Shown: positions 36,241 to 45,141 of the stretch, piece after piece
Numbering within the stretch: position 1 is the first letter of the stretch
How the letters are laid out: every line of letters begins with the position of its first letter
From: Streptomyces violens
Lineage (GTDB): Bacteria; Actinomycetota; Actinomycetes; Streptomycetales; Streptomycetaceae
NCBI RefSeq assembly: GCF_000717745.1
Contig: NZ_JOBH01000023.1
Coordinates: forward strand, 35,991 to 99,990
DNA length: 64,000 bases
Direction: 5' to 3'
Position numbers and translations under genes: made by a program
Notes under the pieces: model-generated
The model's database searches: none
What the model was told of the DNA's origin: nothing
What the model saw: only the letters and a program-made list of their open reading frames with translations

Positions 36241-36645
36241 TTACCCCTTACCGTACAGCAGGCGGCGGCACATTTCGGCGCAGCGGCGGGTGGTCGCCGC
36301 GCACATGCGGCAGTGTGCGTGGTGGTCGGCGTGCCGGCTGCACAGTTCGTGGCTGCGTTCGCAGGCCACCAGGCACGCTTCCAGCTGGGTGTGGACCAGG
36401 GTGTCGTCCGGGCCGCTGCTCCGCGTCAGTACGCGGCGGGTCGTCCCCGCGACGTCGGCGCAGTCCAGGTCGCGGCTGATCGCGGGTGCCAGTTGTGCGG
36501 CGTCCGGCTCGGCCAGCATGCCCGTCGCGCAGGCCGCGACCACCTCTTCGCACTCCTGCAGGACATCGACGGCATCGGCGAGGACTGCGCTGTCGAACCC
36601 GCCCTTGGCGGTCATGGTGTCGAACAGTTCGCGGGTCTGGAGCAT
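36241..36645 (-). CDS. Cysteine-rich four-helix copper-storage-like protein
   Basis: A 134-residue protein of the DUF326 / copper storage protein (Csp) type, predicted all-helical with many cysteines in CxxxC spacing: ECEEVVAACATG near residue 32-43, DLDCADV near 60, then CLVACERSHELCSRH, HCRMCAATTRRC and CAEMC. The inward-facing cysteines of such bundles bind many Cu(I) ions. There is no signal peptide, so a cytosolic buffer is likely. ATG 36645 has a strong GAGGAGG site. No copper regulator is adjacent. Confidence 0.82.
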   Translation of the reverse strand: MLQTRELFDTMTAKGGFDSAVLADAVDVLQECEEVVAACATGMLAEPDAAQLAPAISRDLDCADVAGTTRRVLTRSSGPDDTLVHTQLEACLVACERSHELCSRHADHHAHCRMCAATTRRCAEMCRRLLYGKG

Positions 36646-36812
36646 GGCCCCTCCTCGAAGTCCCGGTGGGGCGGCGGCCGTTGGCGCTGTGCGCCGCCGC
36701 CTCGTCTCCACGCTAGACCCGCCGCGCGGTACGGGAGTCCCCTTCGGGAGGTTTCCGCGACCGCCGACCGCCGACCGCCGATCGTCGACCGCAGACCGCA
36801 GACCGCCGGTTC
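36646..36812. repeat. Intergenic region with degenerate GACCGCC repeats
   Basis: No gene. Bases 36760-36812 are a run of GACCGCCGACCGCCG-like units with GACCGCAGACCGCAG variants, similar to repeats in two other intergenic gaps. It lies just past the stop of the STAS gene. Confidence 0.55.
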
Positions 36813-37316
36813 TCAGGCCGGTGTCGCCCCCGACCGGTACTCGTACCCCGGCCCCGACGGATACCCCGACCCCGACCGGTACGCCCGTCCCGACGGACCG
36901 GACGGGTACGTCCCCGTCCCCTCCAAGGAGCCGGCCCTCGGCCACCCCGGCCGCTCCTCCCGTGGCAACGTAGCCAGTGCCTGCGCCACCGTCGGGTACG
37001 TGCACAGCAGCTCGCCCGAGCCGGTGAGGTGCAGTACGCGGGCGACGTTGTGTCGGATGCGGGCCAGCAGCAGCCGGCCCTGGCGCCGCTCCAGCAGCCA
37101 TTGCAGGCTGAGCAGGCAGTTCAGGCCGCGGGAGTCGCAGAAGGTGAGAGCGGCGCAGTCCAGGACGACATGGCGGTGGCCGCGGTCCAGGAAAGTACCG
37201 ATGGAGGCGCGGAAGAGCTGCTCGGTACAGTGATCGAGCTCGCCGCTGATGCGCAGCACCGCGCCGGCCTCACAGGAGGCGAGCGCGGACATCTCTAAGC
37301 CGTCGGGGAGCGGCAT
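36813..37316 (-). CDS. STAS-domain anti-sigma factor antagonist
   Basis: A 167-residue protein with an N-terminal STAS domain (residues 15-110) like SpoIIAA/BldG/RsbV. The phosphorylatable serine is expected in LTFCDSRGLNCL near residue 62, and VLRISGELDH is the first strand. Such proteins bind and titrate anti-sigma kinases until phosphorylated. The C-terminal 50 residues are a low-complexity Tyr/Gly/Ser/Pro tail (YPSGPSG, YRSGSGYPSG), unusual for the family. An ATG at 37292 is an alternative start. It is divergent from a DUF3662 gene. Confidence 0.85.
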   Translation of the reverse strand: MPLPDGLEMSALASCEAGAVLRISGELDHCTEQLFRASIGTFLDRGHRHVVLDCAALTFCDSRGLNCLLSLQWLLERRQGRLLLARIRHNVARVLHLTGSGELLCTYPTVAQALATLPREERPGWPRAGSLEGTGTYPSGPSGRAYRSGSGYPSGPGYEYRSGATPA

Positions 37317-37483
37317 CTGGCAACCTCATCGTGCGGGGAGATGCGGGGGAGAGGTGAGTGACTCTCACGTCGCTGACAGTAGCGGGTCCCGTTCTTGGAA
37401 AGCGTGTGATTTCCTGCCAAGCATGCCAATGGCCGGAATGACCCCCCGGGCATGACAAGGGCAGCGGCGGGCACCCGGCGCGC

Positions 37484-37885
37484 ATGGGACTGCTCACGCA
37501 AATGGAAGACGCGGTGGAGCACTGGGAACACACCCTGGTCAATCGGGTGTTCCGGAGCGATCCGGTCCGACTGGTCGACGCCCTGCGACGGGAGTGCGAC
37601 GATCACGCCGTCGTGTGCAGCGAGCACCGGATACTCGTGCCCAACGCCTACGACATCGAACTCGCCCGCTACGTCCACCAGAAACTCGGCGAGCGGCACG
37701 GGCACGTGGGACGTGCACTGACGGACGCACTGGCCCGGCACGCCGCCGAGCAGGGTTACGAGTGGGCGGGGCCGCTCACCGTCCATGTCGCCGAGACCAG
37801 GCACCACCTCGCCAACGGGCGCTACAGGATTACCAGCCAAGCCCTGCCGCACATCGGACCGGACGCCTTCGACACCTCCGCATGA
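37484..37885 (+). CDS. DUF3662 (FhaA N-terminal-like) protein
   Basis: A 133-residue protein matching the DUF3662 domain that forms the N-terminus of actinobacterial FhaA. The pattern LVNRVFRSDPVRLVDALRRECDDHAVV and HRILVPNAYDIEL is typical. In FhaA this domain precedes an FHA domain and links Ser/Thr-kinase signalling to cell wall synthesis; here the FHA domain is absent, so it is a stand-alone copy. Its neighbours, a STAS protein and a dienelactone hydrolase, do not define a role. Confidence 0.82.
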   Translation: MGLLTQMEDAVEHWEHTLVNRVFRSDPVRLVDALRRECDDHAVVCSEHRILVPNAYDIELARYVHQKLGERHGHVGRALTDALARHAAEQGYEWAGPLTVHVAETRHHLANGRYRITSQALPHIGPDAFDTSA

Positions 37886-37935
37886 GGCACCATGTACGCG
37901 CGGGAAGCGACGCCCGGAGACGATGAGGAGAAGGC

Positions 37936-38712
37936 ATGGCAGCGGAGACAGCGAAGACGGAATCCACGTCGGTGACGATCAGCACGCCGGACGGGACGTG
38001 TGACGCGTTCGTCGCGCATCCGGCAGGGGGTGGCAGCCACCCCGCCGTGCTGTTCTACATGGACGCCATCGGCCTGCGTCCGCGGCTGGAGAACATGGCC
38101 CGCGAGCTCGCCTCGCACGGCTACTACGTCCTGCTGCCGAACCTCTTCTACCGGCACGGGAAGGCGCCCGTCGTCGAACTCCCCGACCTCAGCAGGCAGG
38201 AGAGCCGGGAGGCGTTCTTCGCGCAGGTCATGCCGATGGTCCACGAGCTGACCCCGGAAGTCGGGATGCGCGACGCCGGCTGTTTCCTCGACTTCCTGGC
38301 CGGACAGGAAGAAGTGCGCGCGGGTGCCGTGGGTCTGACGGGCTACTGCATGGGCGGTGTGCTCTCGATGCGCACCGCGGCGCGGTACCCGGACCGGGTC
38401 GCCGCCGCGGCGAGCTTCCACGGCGGCAACCTCGTCACGGACGCGCCGGACAGCCCGCACCGGCTGGCCGGTGACGTCGAGGCGGAGCTGTACTTCGGGC
38501 ACGCGTCCCAGGACGACAGCATGAACGCCGAGCACGTCGCCGAGCTGGAGGCGGCGCTGGAGGCCGCGGGCGCGACGTTCCGCTCCGAGGTGTACCCGGA
38601 CACCATCCACGGCTTCACCATGTCCGACACCGCCGCCTACAGCGAGACGGGCGTGGCCCGGCACTGGGATGCGCTGCTGGACCTCTTCTCCCGCAGGCTG
38701 AAGCCGGCGTGA
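37936..38712 (+). CDS. Dienelactone hydrolase-family protein
   Basis: A 258-residue alpha/beta hydrolase of the dienelactone hydrolase family. The cysteine nucleophile is in GLTGYCMGGVLSM near residue 138, with acidic and His members in YFGHASQDDSM near 193-203 and DTIHGFTM near 223-230. The classical enzymes open dienelactones in chloroaromatic breakdown, but Streptomyces paralogues without such pathways are common and uncharacterised. It follows the DUF3662 gene by about 50 bases with its own GAGGAGA-like ribosome site. Confidence 0.88.
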   Translation: MAAETAKTESTSVTISTPDGTCDAFVAHPAGGGSHPAVLFYMDAIGLRPRLENMARELASHGYYVLLPNLFYRHGKAPVVELPDLSRQESREAFFAQVMPMVHELTPEVGMRDAGCFLDFLAGQEEVRAGAVGLTGYCMGGVLSMRTAARYPDRVAAAASFHGGNLVTDAPDSPHRLAGDVEAELYFGHASQDDSMNAEHVAELEAALEAAGATFRSEVYPDTIHGFTMSDTAAYSETGVARHWDALLDLFSRRLKPA

Positions 38713-38752
38713 GCCGCGAAGGCGCCGAAGCCGGGCCGAGCCGGAAAAGGCC

Positions 38753-40387
38753 CTAACCCGCGCGCAGCACCCGCGCCACCACCGGCCCCGCCGCGTCCCC
38801 GCCGTGGCCGCCGGACTGGACCAGCGCCGCGGCCGCGAGGTCGTCGCTGTAGCCGGTGAACCAGCTGTTGGAGCGGTCCTGTCCGTCCTTCTCGGCGGAG
38901 CCGGTCTTCGCGCCCTTGTCCCCGCCGACGCCCGCCATCGCGGCGACCGCCGTCCCCTGGCCGACGGTCGCCGCGTGCATCATCTGCCGCAGTTGCCGGG
39001 CGACGGAGGGGGCCAGCGGGCGCGCGGTGGCCAGGGTCCGGCCGTCGAGCGACCGCGGTACGAGGACGGGCTGCCGGAAGCCGCCGTTGACCACGGTCGC
39101 GGTCACGGACGCCATGGCCAGCGGGCTCATCTGGACCTTGCCCTGGCCAATGTACGAGGCGGCGGTCTCCACCCCGGTCGACTCCGGGATACTGCCGTCG
39201 AAGGACGGTATACCGGTCTGCCAGTCGTCCCCGCCGAGCCCGAAGGAGTCCCGGGCCGTGGTCCCCAGCGCGGTGCCCGCGACGCCCTTGTCGTTCAGCG
39301 GCTTGACGGCCTTGATGAACGCGGTGTTGCAGGACCGGGCGAACGCGTCGGTCAGTGTGCCGTCCGCGATCGAGAAGTCGTCGAGGTTGTGGAAGGTGTA
39401 GCCCTCCCAGGACACGGTCGACGGGCAGTCGGCCTTCCCGGCCGCGTCGCCCACGCCGTTCTGCAGGATCATCGCGGCCGTGACGATCTTCATCGTGGAG
39501 CCCGGCGCCACTCTGCCCAGCATCGCCGCGTTGTAGCCGTCCGTACGGTTGTTGGCCACCGCCCGGATCTCGCCCGTGCTCGGCCGGACGGCCACGACCG
39601 ACGACTCGTCGTACTCCTTCACCGCCCGTTCCGCCGCCGCCTGTACGTCCGCGTCCAGCGTCGTGTGCAGCGTCCCGGCCCGGCCCTTTTGGAGGGTGAT
39701 CAGGGTGCGGGTGGTCTCGCCCGCCTCGTTCTCGATGCGCAGGCCGATGCCGCGGGTGCCGCCTGCCTTGCTGCCGTACTTCTCCCGCAGGTCGTCCAGG
39801 ACGGGCCCGAGAGAGGGGTAGCGCTCCTCGGTCAGCGGCCGGCCGCGGTGGTCGACGGCGTTGATCTCCGGCGCCGCGCCCGCGTCCGTTACCAGGTACT
39901 CGCCCTCCTTGAGCCGCGGATGCAGCACCGAGGGCCGCCAGTCCACCAGCGGCTTGTGCGTGGTCCGGCCGCGGACGACCCGCAGCTCGGAGGCGTACGA
40001 CAGCGGCGCGGTCCGCCCCTTGTACGACACCTTCGCCGTGACCTTGTACGGAACGGTCGTCCCGGTTCGCTCGCCGGGCGTGATCACCAGGTGCGTGAGG
40101 CGCGCCTGGTGGTGGAATCCGGTCAGTTCGGTCCGGGCGACCTCCTGGTTGTCGGTGAGCGCGGCGGCGGCCGCGCTGTCACCCTTCGCCCAGGCGGCGA
40201 GGAAGTCCTTCGCCGTCCGCGTCGTCTCCTCGGCGCTGGGCGGGCCGGTCCGTACCGTCTGTGGGGTGCCGCCCGCGTCGCCGTACCCGGCGATCCCGTT
40301 CACCAGGTTGTAGCCGCCGTACAGTACGGCCCCGCCCACTACGACGAACACCCCGCCGACTATGGCGGTCTTCACCCCGCTGCGCAT
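38753..40387 (-). CDS. Class B penicillin-binding protein with NTF2/MecA_N domain
   Basis: A 544-residue membrane-anchored transpeptidase. After one N-terminal membrane segment (VGGVFVVVGGAVLYGG) comes a MecA_N/NTF2-like domain (about 50-160), a dimerisation-like region, and the penicillin-binding transpeptidase domain (about 250-540). Active-site motifs are SxxK in APGSTMKIVTA near 312, SCN in FARSCNTAF near 364, and KTG in GAKTGSAEKDG near 500. It cross-links peptidoglycan. Extra PBPs of this type in Streptomyces sometimes lower beta-lactam sensitivity; no cluster supports that here. Confidence 0.9.
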   Translation of the reverse strand: MRSGVKTAIVGGVFVVVGGAVLYGGYNLVNGIAGYGDAGGTPQTVRTGPPSAEETTRTAKDFLAAWAKGDSAAAAALTDNQEVARTELTGFHHQARLTHLVITPGERTGTTVPYKVTAKVSYKGRTAPLSYASELRVVRGRTTHKPLVDWRPSVLHPRLKEGEYLVTDAGAAPEINAVDHRGRPLTEERYPSLGPVLDDLREKYGSKAGGTRGIGLRIENEAGETTRTLITLQKGRAGTLHTTLDADVQAAAERAVKEYDESSVVAVRPSTGEIRAVANNRTDGYNAAMLGRVAPGSTMKIVTAAMILQNGVGDAAGKADCPSTVSWEGYTFHNLDDFSIADGTLTDAFARSCNTAFIKAVKPLNDKGVAGTALGTTARDSFGLGGDDWQTGIPSFDGSIPESTGVETAASYIGQGKVQMSPLAMASVTATVVNGGFRQPVLVPRSLDGRTLATARPLAPSVARQLRQMMHAATVGQGTAVAAMAGVGGDKGAKTGSAEKDGQDRSNSWFTGYSDDLAAAALVQSGGHGGDAAGPVVARVLRAG

Positions 40388-40424
40388 GGTGCGTCCCCCC
40401 TCCCCAGGAGCCCCCTGAACAAGA

Positions 40425-41006
40425 TCAAAGGGGCATTGAGAAGCACGGTACGGGGCGGACGTGGTGAAAGGGACGTTCGAACGGAAGTCCGTTATCAGAT
40501 AGCGATCCCGGTATGCGGAGGCCGCTTCGGCGCGGTGCTGCCCGCGCGGCGGGCAGGCGTCTGCTCGGGGACGAGCGGGCCGCGGCCTCCGACGCGTCGT
40601 ACGCCACAGAGCAGTCCACCTCGTGGTGGGCGCAGAGGACCTGGGCCAGCCGGACCAGCGCCGCGGCGTCGTCCGCCCGGCCCACCCGGTGCAGGTCGAC
40701 GACGACATCGCCGCTGCCCGGGCGGATGACGGCGTTGAGAAGCCGTCCCAGGTGGGGTTCGGCGGCCGGGCGGATCGGGCGGTGCACCTCGATGACGGTG
40801 CGGTCGGCGTACCGGCGTACCGCGACCGGGGACGGTCCGATCCCGTCGTCAGCGGCGCCGACCGCCGCAGCGGTACCGGCAGTTCGCGCCGTTCGGGCTG
40901 TTCGTGCTGGTCGGGTCGTTCGGGAAGGCACCGTCAGGAGGGCCGGCCGGAGCCGGCTGAGGACAGAGGTCCACAACGGGTGCAGGGAAGGGGCGGTCCA
41001 CGTCAT
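40425..41006 (-). CDS. STAS-like domain protein
   Basis: A 193-residue protein whose middle (about residues 55-140) resembles a divergent STAS fold: a strand VAVRRYADRTVIEVH, the helix AEPHLGRLLNAVI, and DVVVDLHRVGRADDAAALV where a regulatory Ser would sit but Asp-Asp is found. That suggests a non-phosphorylatable or degenerate anti-sigma antagonist. The first 50 residues contain an ARTARTARTAGTAA repeat. ATG 41006 is preceded by GGGAG. It is divergent from the OlsB-like operon. Confidence 0.6.
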   Translation of the reverse strand: MTWTAPSLHPLWTSVLSRLRPALLTVPSRTTRPARTARTARTAGTAAAVGAADDGIGPSPVAVRRYADRTVIEVHRPIRPAAEPHLGRLLNAVIRPGSGDVVVDLHRVGRADDAAALVRLAQVLCAHHEVDCSVAYDASEAAARSSPSRRLPAARAAPRRSGLRIPGSLSDNGLPFERPFHHVRPVPCFSMPL

Positions 41007-41355
41007 CGCGGTCTCCCTCGGCATCAAGACCTGGTGGGACAAGCCGTCGCGGCCCGCCGTGCCGCGACGCGGGAGCGAGTGGGATTCTGCCACCCCTCGG
41101 CCCCCGGCGGGCAGGGCCGCTCGGCCTCGTACTGGGCCCGGCAGGCTCTGTTGGGCCCGGCGCCGGGGCGCGGTAGGGGCGCCTGCCGAACGGCGGGAAC
41201 GGCCGGTGTCTTTCGGCCGATGCCGGGCCCCGAGGGGCACTCGTAGCTTTCATGGTCGAGCGGCGCACCCGCCGTTCCGGCGCGCGTGTCCGCCGGGCGT
41301 GCGTGCCGGCGCCGGCCGTCCCCAAGAAGGTCCCCAGGAAGGGAGATCGTTTCTC
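41007..41355. other. 349-bp divergent intergenic region
   Basis: This gap separates the STAS-like gene from the first OlsB-like gene and must carry promoters for both. I see no supported gene, clear palindrome or tandem repeat in it. Confidence 0.5.
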
Positions 41356-42099
41356 ATGCTCTCGGTATCCACCGCTGACGCGGGCACCGGTTCGTACGTC
41401 ACCTCCATCGCGGACACGACGGAGGAGATACGAGCCGCGCAGCGGCTGCGCCACCGGGTCTTCGGCGGGGAGCTGGGAGCCCGGCTGCGCACCCGGCCGG
41501 CCGGCCACGACGTCGACGGCTTCGACGCACCGGCCGACCACCTGATCGTGACGGACACCGCCAGTGGCGAGGTGGTCGGCACGTACCGCCTGCAGCCCCC
41601 GGGGCGCAGCGAACGCTCCTACTCCGAGGGCGAGTTCGACCTGCGGGCACTGCACGACGTGCGCGGACGGATGGTGGAGGCCGGGCGCGCGTGCGTGCAC
41701 CCGGACCACCGGACCGGCGCGGTGATCAACCTGATGTGGGCCGCGCTCGCCCGGTACGTCCTGCTCTCCGGCCATCGTTACCTCGCGGGCTGCGCATCCG
41801 TGCCGCTGGCCGACGGCGGCCAGGCGGCCTCCCACGCCTGGCTGCTGGGGACGACCAAGCACTGCTCCCCGGCCGAGCTGCGGGTGCATCCGTACCGCCC
41901 GTGGACGCCGCCGGGCGTGATCGAGAACGAGCCGAGTTACGCGCTGCTGCCGCCGCTGCTCCGCGGCTACCTCCGGATCGGCGCCTGGATGTGCGGGGCA
42001 CCGGCCCACGACCCGGAGTCCGACGTCGCGGACTTCTTTGTGCTGCTGGACATGGAGCGGATCGAAGACCGCTACCGGCGCTTCTTCCTGGGGGAGTAG
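41356..42099 (+). CDS. OlsB-type GNAT N-acyltransferase, copy 1
   Basis: A 247-residue GNAT protein of the OlsB/N-acyl amino acid synthase (autoinducer-synthase-like) group. Typical features are IRAAQRLRHRVFGGELGA near residue 25-42, ADHLIVTD and VVGTYRLQPP near 60-80, GRACVHPDHRTGAVINLMWAAL near 113-135, and a C-terminal DFFVLLDMERI. OlsB transfers a 3-hydroxyacyl chain from ACP to ornithine, giving lyso-ornithine lipid. The next gene is a close paralogue, and a PlsC/OlsA-like gene follows, so membrane amino-lipid synthesis is likely. Confidence 0.82.
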   Translation: MLSVSTADAGTGSYVTSIADTTEEIRAAQRLRHRVFGGELGARLRTRPAGHDVDGFDAPADHLIVTDTASGEVVGTYRLQPPGRSERSYSEGEFDLRALHDVRGRMVEAGRACVHPDHRTGAVINLMWAALARYVLLSGHRYLAGCASVPLADGGQAASHAWLLGTTKHCSPAELRVHPYRPWTPPGVIENEPSYALLPPLLRGYLRIGAWMCGAPAHDPESDVADFFVLLDMERIEDRYRRFFLGE

Positions 42100-42298
42100 G
42101 GATACCCCTGGCACGCACCTGGGCCGCGCTCCTCCGCCCGGCGGAACGGGACCCCTGACGAAGGTCAGGGGCCGCCTCAGACCTTCGGGCACTGCGGTGC
42201 GATTCACCCGGCTCCTACCGTCGGTCGGGAACGGTGACGGGGGCGTCGAGTACCCCGTCCCGCGCCGTGGACACCCAGCGAACGGAGACCCGACACCC

Positions 42299-43051
42299 AT
42301 GACGACGACGCCCTCGGCCGCGACGGAAACCCGCACCTACGTCACCTCCATCGCGGACTCCACCGAGCAGATACGCGCCGCCCAGCGGCTCCGCCACAAG
42401 GTGTTCGGCGAGGAACTGGGCGCCACCCTCGACCCGGCACTGGCGGGCCACGACACGGACATCTTCGACGGCCTCGCCGACCACCTGATCGTGACCGAGA
42501 CGGTGACCGGTGAAGTGGTCGGCACCTACCGGCTGCTGCCGCCGGGCCGCACCGAACGCTCCTACGCGGACGGCGAGTTCGACCTGAGCGCGCTGACCGC
42601 CATCCGGCCCTCGATGATCGAGGCCGGCCGCTCCTGCGTCCACCCCGACCACCGCTCCGGCGCGGTGATCAACCTGATGTGGGCCGCGCTCGCCCGGTAC
42701 GTCCTGCTCTCCGGCCACCGGTACCTCGCGGGCTGCGCCTCCGTACCGCTGGCCGACGGCGGCCGGGCGGCGGCGAACGCCTGGGCCCTGTGCGCCGAGA
42801 AGCACACCCCGCCCGCCGGCCTGACGGTCCGCCCGCACCGCCCCTGGCGGCCCACGGGACAGGTGGCGGACGAGGCGCCCGGATACGCCGGGCTGCCCCC
42901 GCTGTTCCGGGGCTATCTGCGACTGGGCGCCTGGGTGTGCGGCGCGCCCGCGCACGACCCGGAGTTCGGCGTCGCCGACTTCTTCATCGTGCTGGACATG
43001 GAGCAGCTGAACGACCGCTACTACCGCTATTTCCTCGGAGAGTCCCGATGA
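42299..43051 (+). CDS. OlsB-type GNAT N-acyltransferase, copy 2
   Basis: A 250-residue paralogue of the preceding gene, with a long identical block (INLMWAALARYVLLSGHRYL and ASVPLADGG) and divergence mainly at the N-terminus and around residues 165-195. Its stop overlaps the acyltransferase start (ATGA). Two copies could use different amino acids or acyl chains. The ~200-base gap between copies may hold a second promoter. The catalysed step, amino acid N-acylation, is inferred from family. Confidence 0.82.
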   Translation: MTTTPSAATETRTYVTSIADSTEQIRAAQRLRHKVFGEELGATLDPALAGHDTDIFDGLADHLIVTETVTGEVVGTYRLLPPGRTERSYADGEFDLSALTAIRPSMIEAGRSCVHPDHRSGAVINLMWAALARYVLLSGHRYLAGCASVPLADGGRAAANAWALCAEKHTPPAGLTVRPHRPWRPTGQVADEAPGYAGLPPLFRGYLRLGAWVCGAPAHDPEFGVADFFIVLDMEQLNDRYYRYFLGESR

Positions 43052-43848
43052 GTCCCTGGGCCGTCACGTCCCCCTGCACACCCAGTTGCGCCGCGCACGC
43101 CGTGCCGCAGCTCACCGGCGCGGAGCGGGCCCGCCGGTACGCGGCGCTGGCCGGCGCCCTGGCCCGCGGCATGGCGGCCGGGCCGCGCCTCGCCGACCAG
43201 CAGGTGATGAGGGCCAGGGCGCGCGCGGTGATCCGCGCCCTCGGGCTGCGCCTGGAGAGCAGTACGCCGTCGCTGAGCGTGCCGCGCGGACCCGGCGGCC
43301 CGGGGACGCTCATCGTGGCGGACCACATCTCCTGGCTCGACGTCATCGCCCTGCTGGCGGTGGAGCCCTCGATGCCGCTGGCCAAGCGGGAGGTGGGCCA
43401 GTGGCCGGTGTTCGGGGCGCTGGCGCGGAAGGCCGGGGCGCAGTTCATCGACCGGGACGGGCTGCGCACGCTGCCGCGGGACGTGGCGCGGCTGACGGCC
43501 ACGTTGCGCGGCGGCCGTTCGGTGCTGGTGTTCCCGCAGGGCACGACCTGGTGCACGGAGTCGGGCGGCGGGTTCCGGCGGGCGACGTTCCAGGCCGCGA
43601 TCGACGCCGGGGCGCCGGTCCGGCCGGTAACGATCACCTACCTGCAGCACGGCAGACCCAGCACGGTGGCCGCGTTCCTCGGGGACGAGGACTTCGCGAC
43701 CTCGCTGCACAGAGTGATCGGCGCGAGAGACCTCACGGTACGGGTCACGGCCCACCCGGAGCTGGACCCCGGGGAGCGGGACCGGCGGGCGCTCGCCGCC
43801 GAGGCGCACGCGGCGATCTGCGGCACCCGGCCGCCGGTCCATGTCTGA
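43048..43848 (+). CDS. PlsC/OlsA-like 1-acyl-glycerol-phosphate acyltransferase
   Basis: A 266-residue lysophospholipid acyltransferase. The catalytic HX4D motif is HISWLD near residue 92-97, followed by REVGQWPVFGALARKAG, IDRDG near 135, and the glycerol-phosphate-binding VFPQGTTW near 163-170. In ornithine-lipid synthesis OlsA adds the second acyl chain to the lyso-lipid made by OlsB, and its placement here behind two OlsB-like genes fits that. A general phosphatidic acid acyltransferase cannot be excluded. Its 3' end overlaps the DedA gene by eight bases. Confidence 0.87.
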   Translation: MSPWAVTSPCTPSCAAHAVPQLTGAERARRYAALAGALARGMAAGPRLADQQVMRARARAVIRALGLRLESSTPSLSVPRGPGGPGTLIVADHISWLDVIALLAVEPSMPLAKREVGQWPVFGALARKAGAQFIDRDGLRTLPRDVARLTATLRGGRSVLVFPQGTTWCTESGGGFRRATFQAAIDAGAPVRPVTITYLQHGRPSTVAAFLGDEDFATSLHRVIGARDLTVRVTAHPELDPGERDRRALAAEAHAAICGTRPPVHV

Positions 43849-44488
43849 GCTGTTCGACCAGTTCGCCGAGCTGGTCAAGACGCAACTGGACTCGCCCTGG
43901 CTCTGGCTGATCGTGCTGCTGGTGGCCGCCCTGGACGCGCTGCTGCCGTTCATGCCGAGCGAGACGACGGTGGTGACGGTGGCCGTGCTGACCGGCGCCG
44001 ACCTTCCGCAGCTCGCGCTGCTGGCCCTGGTGGCCGCGCTGGGCGCGCTGGGCGGCGACTGCCTCGGCCACGCCATCGGCCGCTGGGCGGGACCGCGGGC
44101 CATCGACCGGCTGCTGCGCGGCGAGAAGGGCCGGCAACGGTACGCGTGGGCGCGCGCCATGGTCGGGCGGCACGCCACGACGCTGGTGGTGGCGGGCCGC
44201 TTCCTGCCGGGCGGCCGGGTGGCGTCCGCACTGTCCACCGGCAGCCTGCGGTTCCCGCTCCGCCGCTTCGTCCTGCTGGACGCGGCCGGCGCCACGCTGT
44301 GGGCCGTCACCAGTACCGCCATCGGTTACGTCGGCGGCGCGGCCTTCGCCGAGGAACCGCTCAACGGACTGCTGCTGGCCTTCGCCCTGGCGCTGGTGAT
44401 CGTGGCCGTACTGGAGGGCGCGCGCCGGCTGACGGCCCGTCGGGGGCGGGGAGAATCTCAGGCGGCCCGGCCCCACGCCTCCGCGTAA
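43841..44488 (+). CDS. DedA-family membrane protein
   Basis: A 215-residue DedA/SNARE-associated (VTT) membrane protein with four to five hydrophobic segments. The family motif lies in LDALLPFMPSET near residue 32-43, with GRFLPGGRVASAL near 118-130 as the conserved Gly/Arg stretch. DedA proteins are thought to flip lipids such as polyprenyl phosphates or phosphatidylethanolamine. Coupled to the acyltransferase genes, it may handle the lipid they make. Its last 31 bases overlap convergent thiE. Confidence 0.88.
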   Translation: MSELFDQFAELVKTQLDSPWLWLIVLLVAALDALLPFMPSETTVVTVAVLTGADLPQLALLALVAALGALGGDCLGHAIGRWAGPRAIDRLLRGEKGRQRYAWARAMVGRHATTLVVAGRFLPGGRVASALSTGSLRFPLRRFVLLDAAGATLWAVTSTAIGYVGGAAFAEEPLNGLLLAFALALVIVAVLEGARRLTARRGRGESQAARPHASA

Positions 44489-45141
44489 GCGCGCGCCGCC
44501 GTACGGGGGTCGGCGGCCGCGCAGATGCCCGAGACGACCGCGCCGCCCGCCGCGCCCGCGGCCCGCAGCGGCGCCATGTCCGCCACCGTCACGCCGCCGA
44601 TCGCCACCGCCGGCAGCGGCGTGGGCGGCGCGAGCCGGGCGAAACCCTCGATGCCCAGCTCCGGCGGGGCGTCCGCCTTGGTACGCGTGGCGTGCAGCGC
44701 GCCGATGCCGACGTAGTCGACCCGGGCCGGTTCCTTGGCGGCGGCGCGCAGCTCGTTCTCCGTCGCGGCGCTCAGCCCGATCACCGCGGCCGGTCCGGTC
44801 AGCGCGCGGACGGCGGCCACCGGCAGGTCGGACTGGCCGATGTGCACGCCGGTCACCCGCGCGCCGGCCGCGCGCGCCGCCAGGTACACATCCACCCGGT
44901 CGTTGACGAACAGCGCGACGTGCTCGGGCAGTACCGCGGAGATGCGCAGCACGGTGTCGAGGAACTCCCGCGCCGCGCCGTCCTTCTCCCGCACCTGGAC
45001 CGCGGTGACCCCGCCGGCCACCGCCTCGGCGACCGTGCCGGGCACGTCCCGGCCGCACGCGGCGGCCTGCGCCGCGTCGGTGACCAGGTACACGGAGAGG
45101 TCCGGCGGTGCGGGCAGATCCGGGTCCCGGTTCACGTCCAC
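44458..45141 (-). CDS. thiE: Thiamine phosphate synthase
   Basis: A 227-residue TIM-barrel enzyme joining HMP-PP and HET-P into thiamine monophosphate. Diagnostic segments are VQVREKDG near residue 49-56 (with the phosphate/Mg site), [16 protein letters not shown] near 78-94, [10 protein letters not shown] near 98-107 and the C-terminal [10 protein letters not shown] near 180-189. The GTG start overlaps the thiM stop by ten bases. Both are behind a TPP riboswitch. No other thiamine genes are near, so this is a salvage module. Confidence 0.95.
   Translation of the reverse strand: MDVNRDPDLPAPPDLSVYLVTDAAQAAACGRDVPGTVAEAVAGGVTAVQVREKDGAAREFLDTVLRISAVLPEHVALFVNDRVDVYLAARAAGARVTGVHIGQSDLPVAAVRALTGPAAVIGLSAATENELRAAAKEPARVDYVGIGALHATRTKADAPPELGIEGFARLAPPTPLPAVAIGGVTVADMAPLRAAGAAGGAVVSGICAAADPRTAARAYAEAWGRAA

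Noticed and set aside
38804..40729. A 641-codon plus-strand frame opposite the penicillin-binding protein
   Set aside because: The minus strand has SxxK, SCN and KTG motifs in the right order; the plus frame is a shadow.
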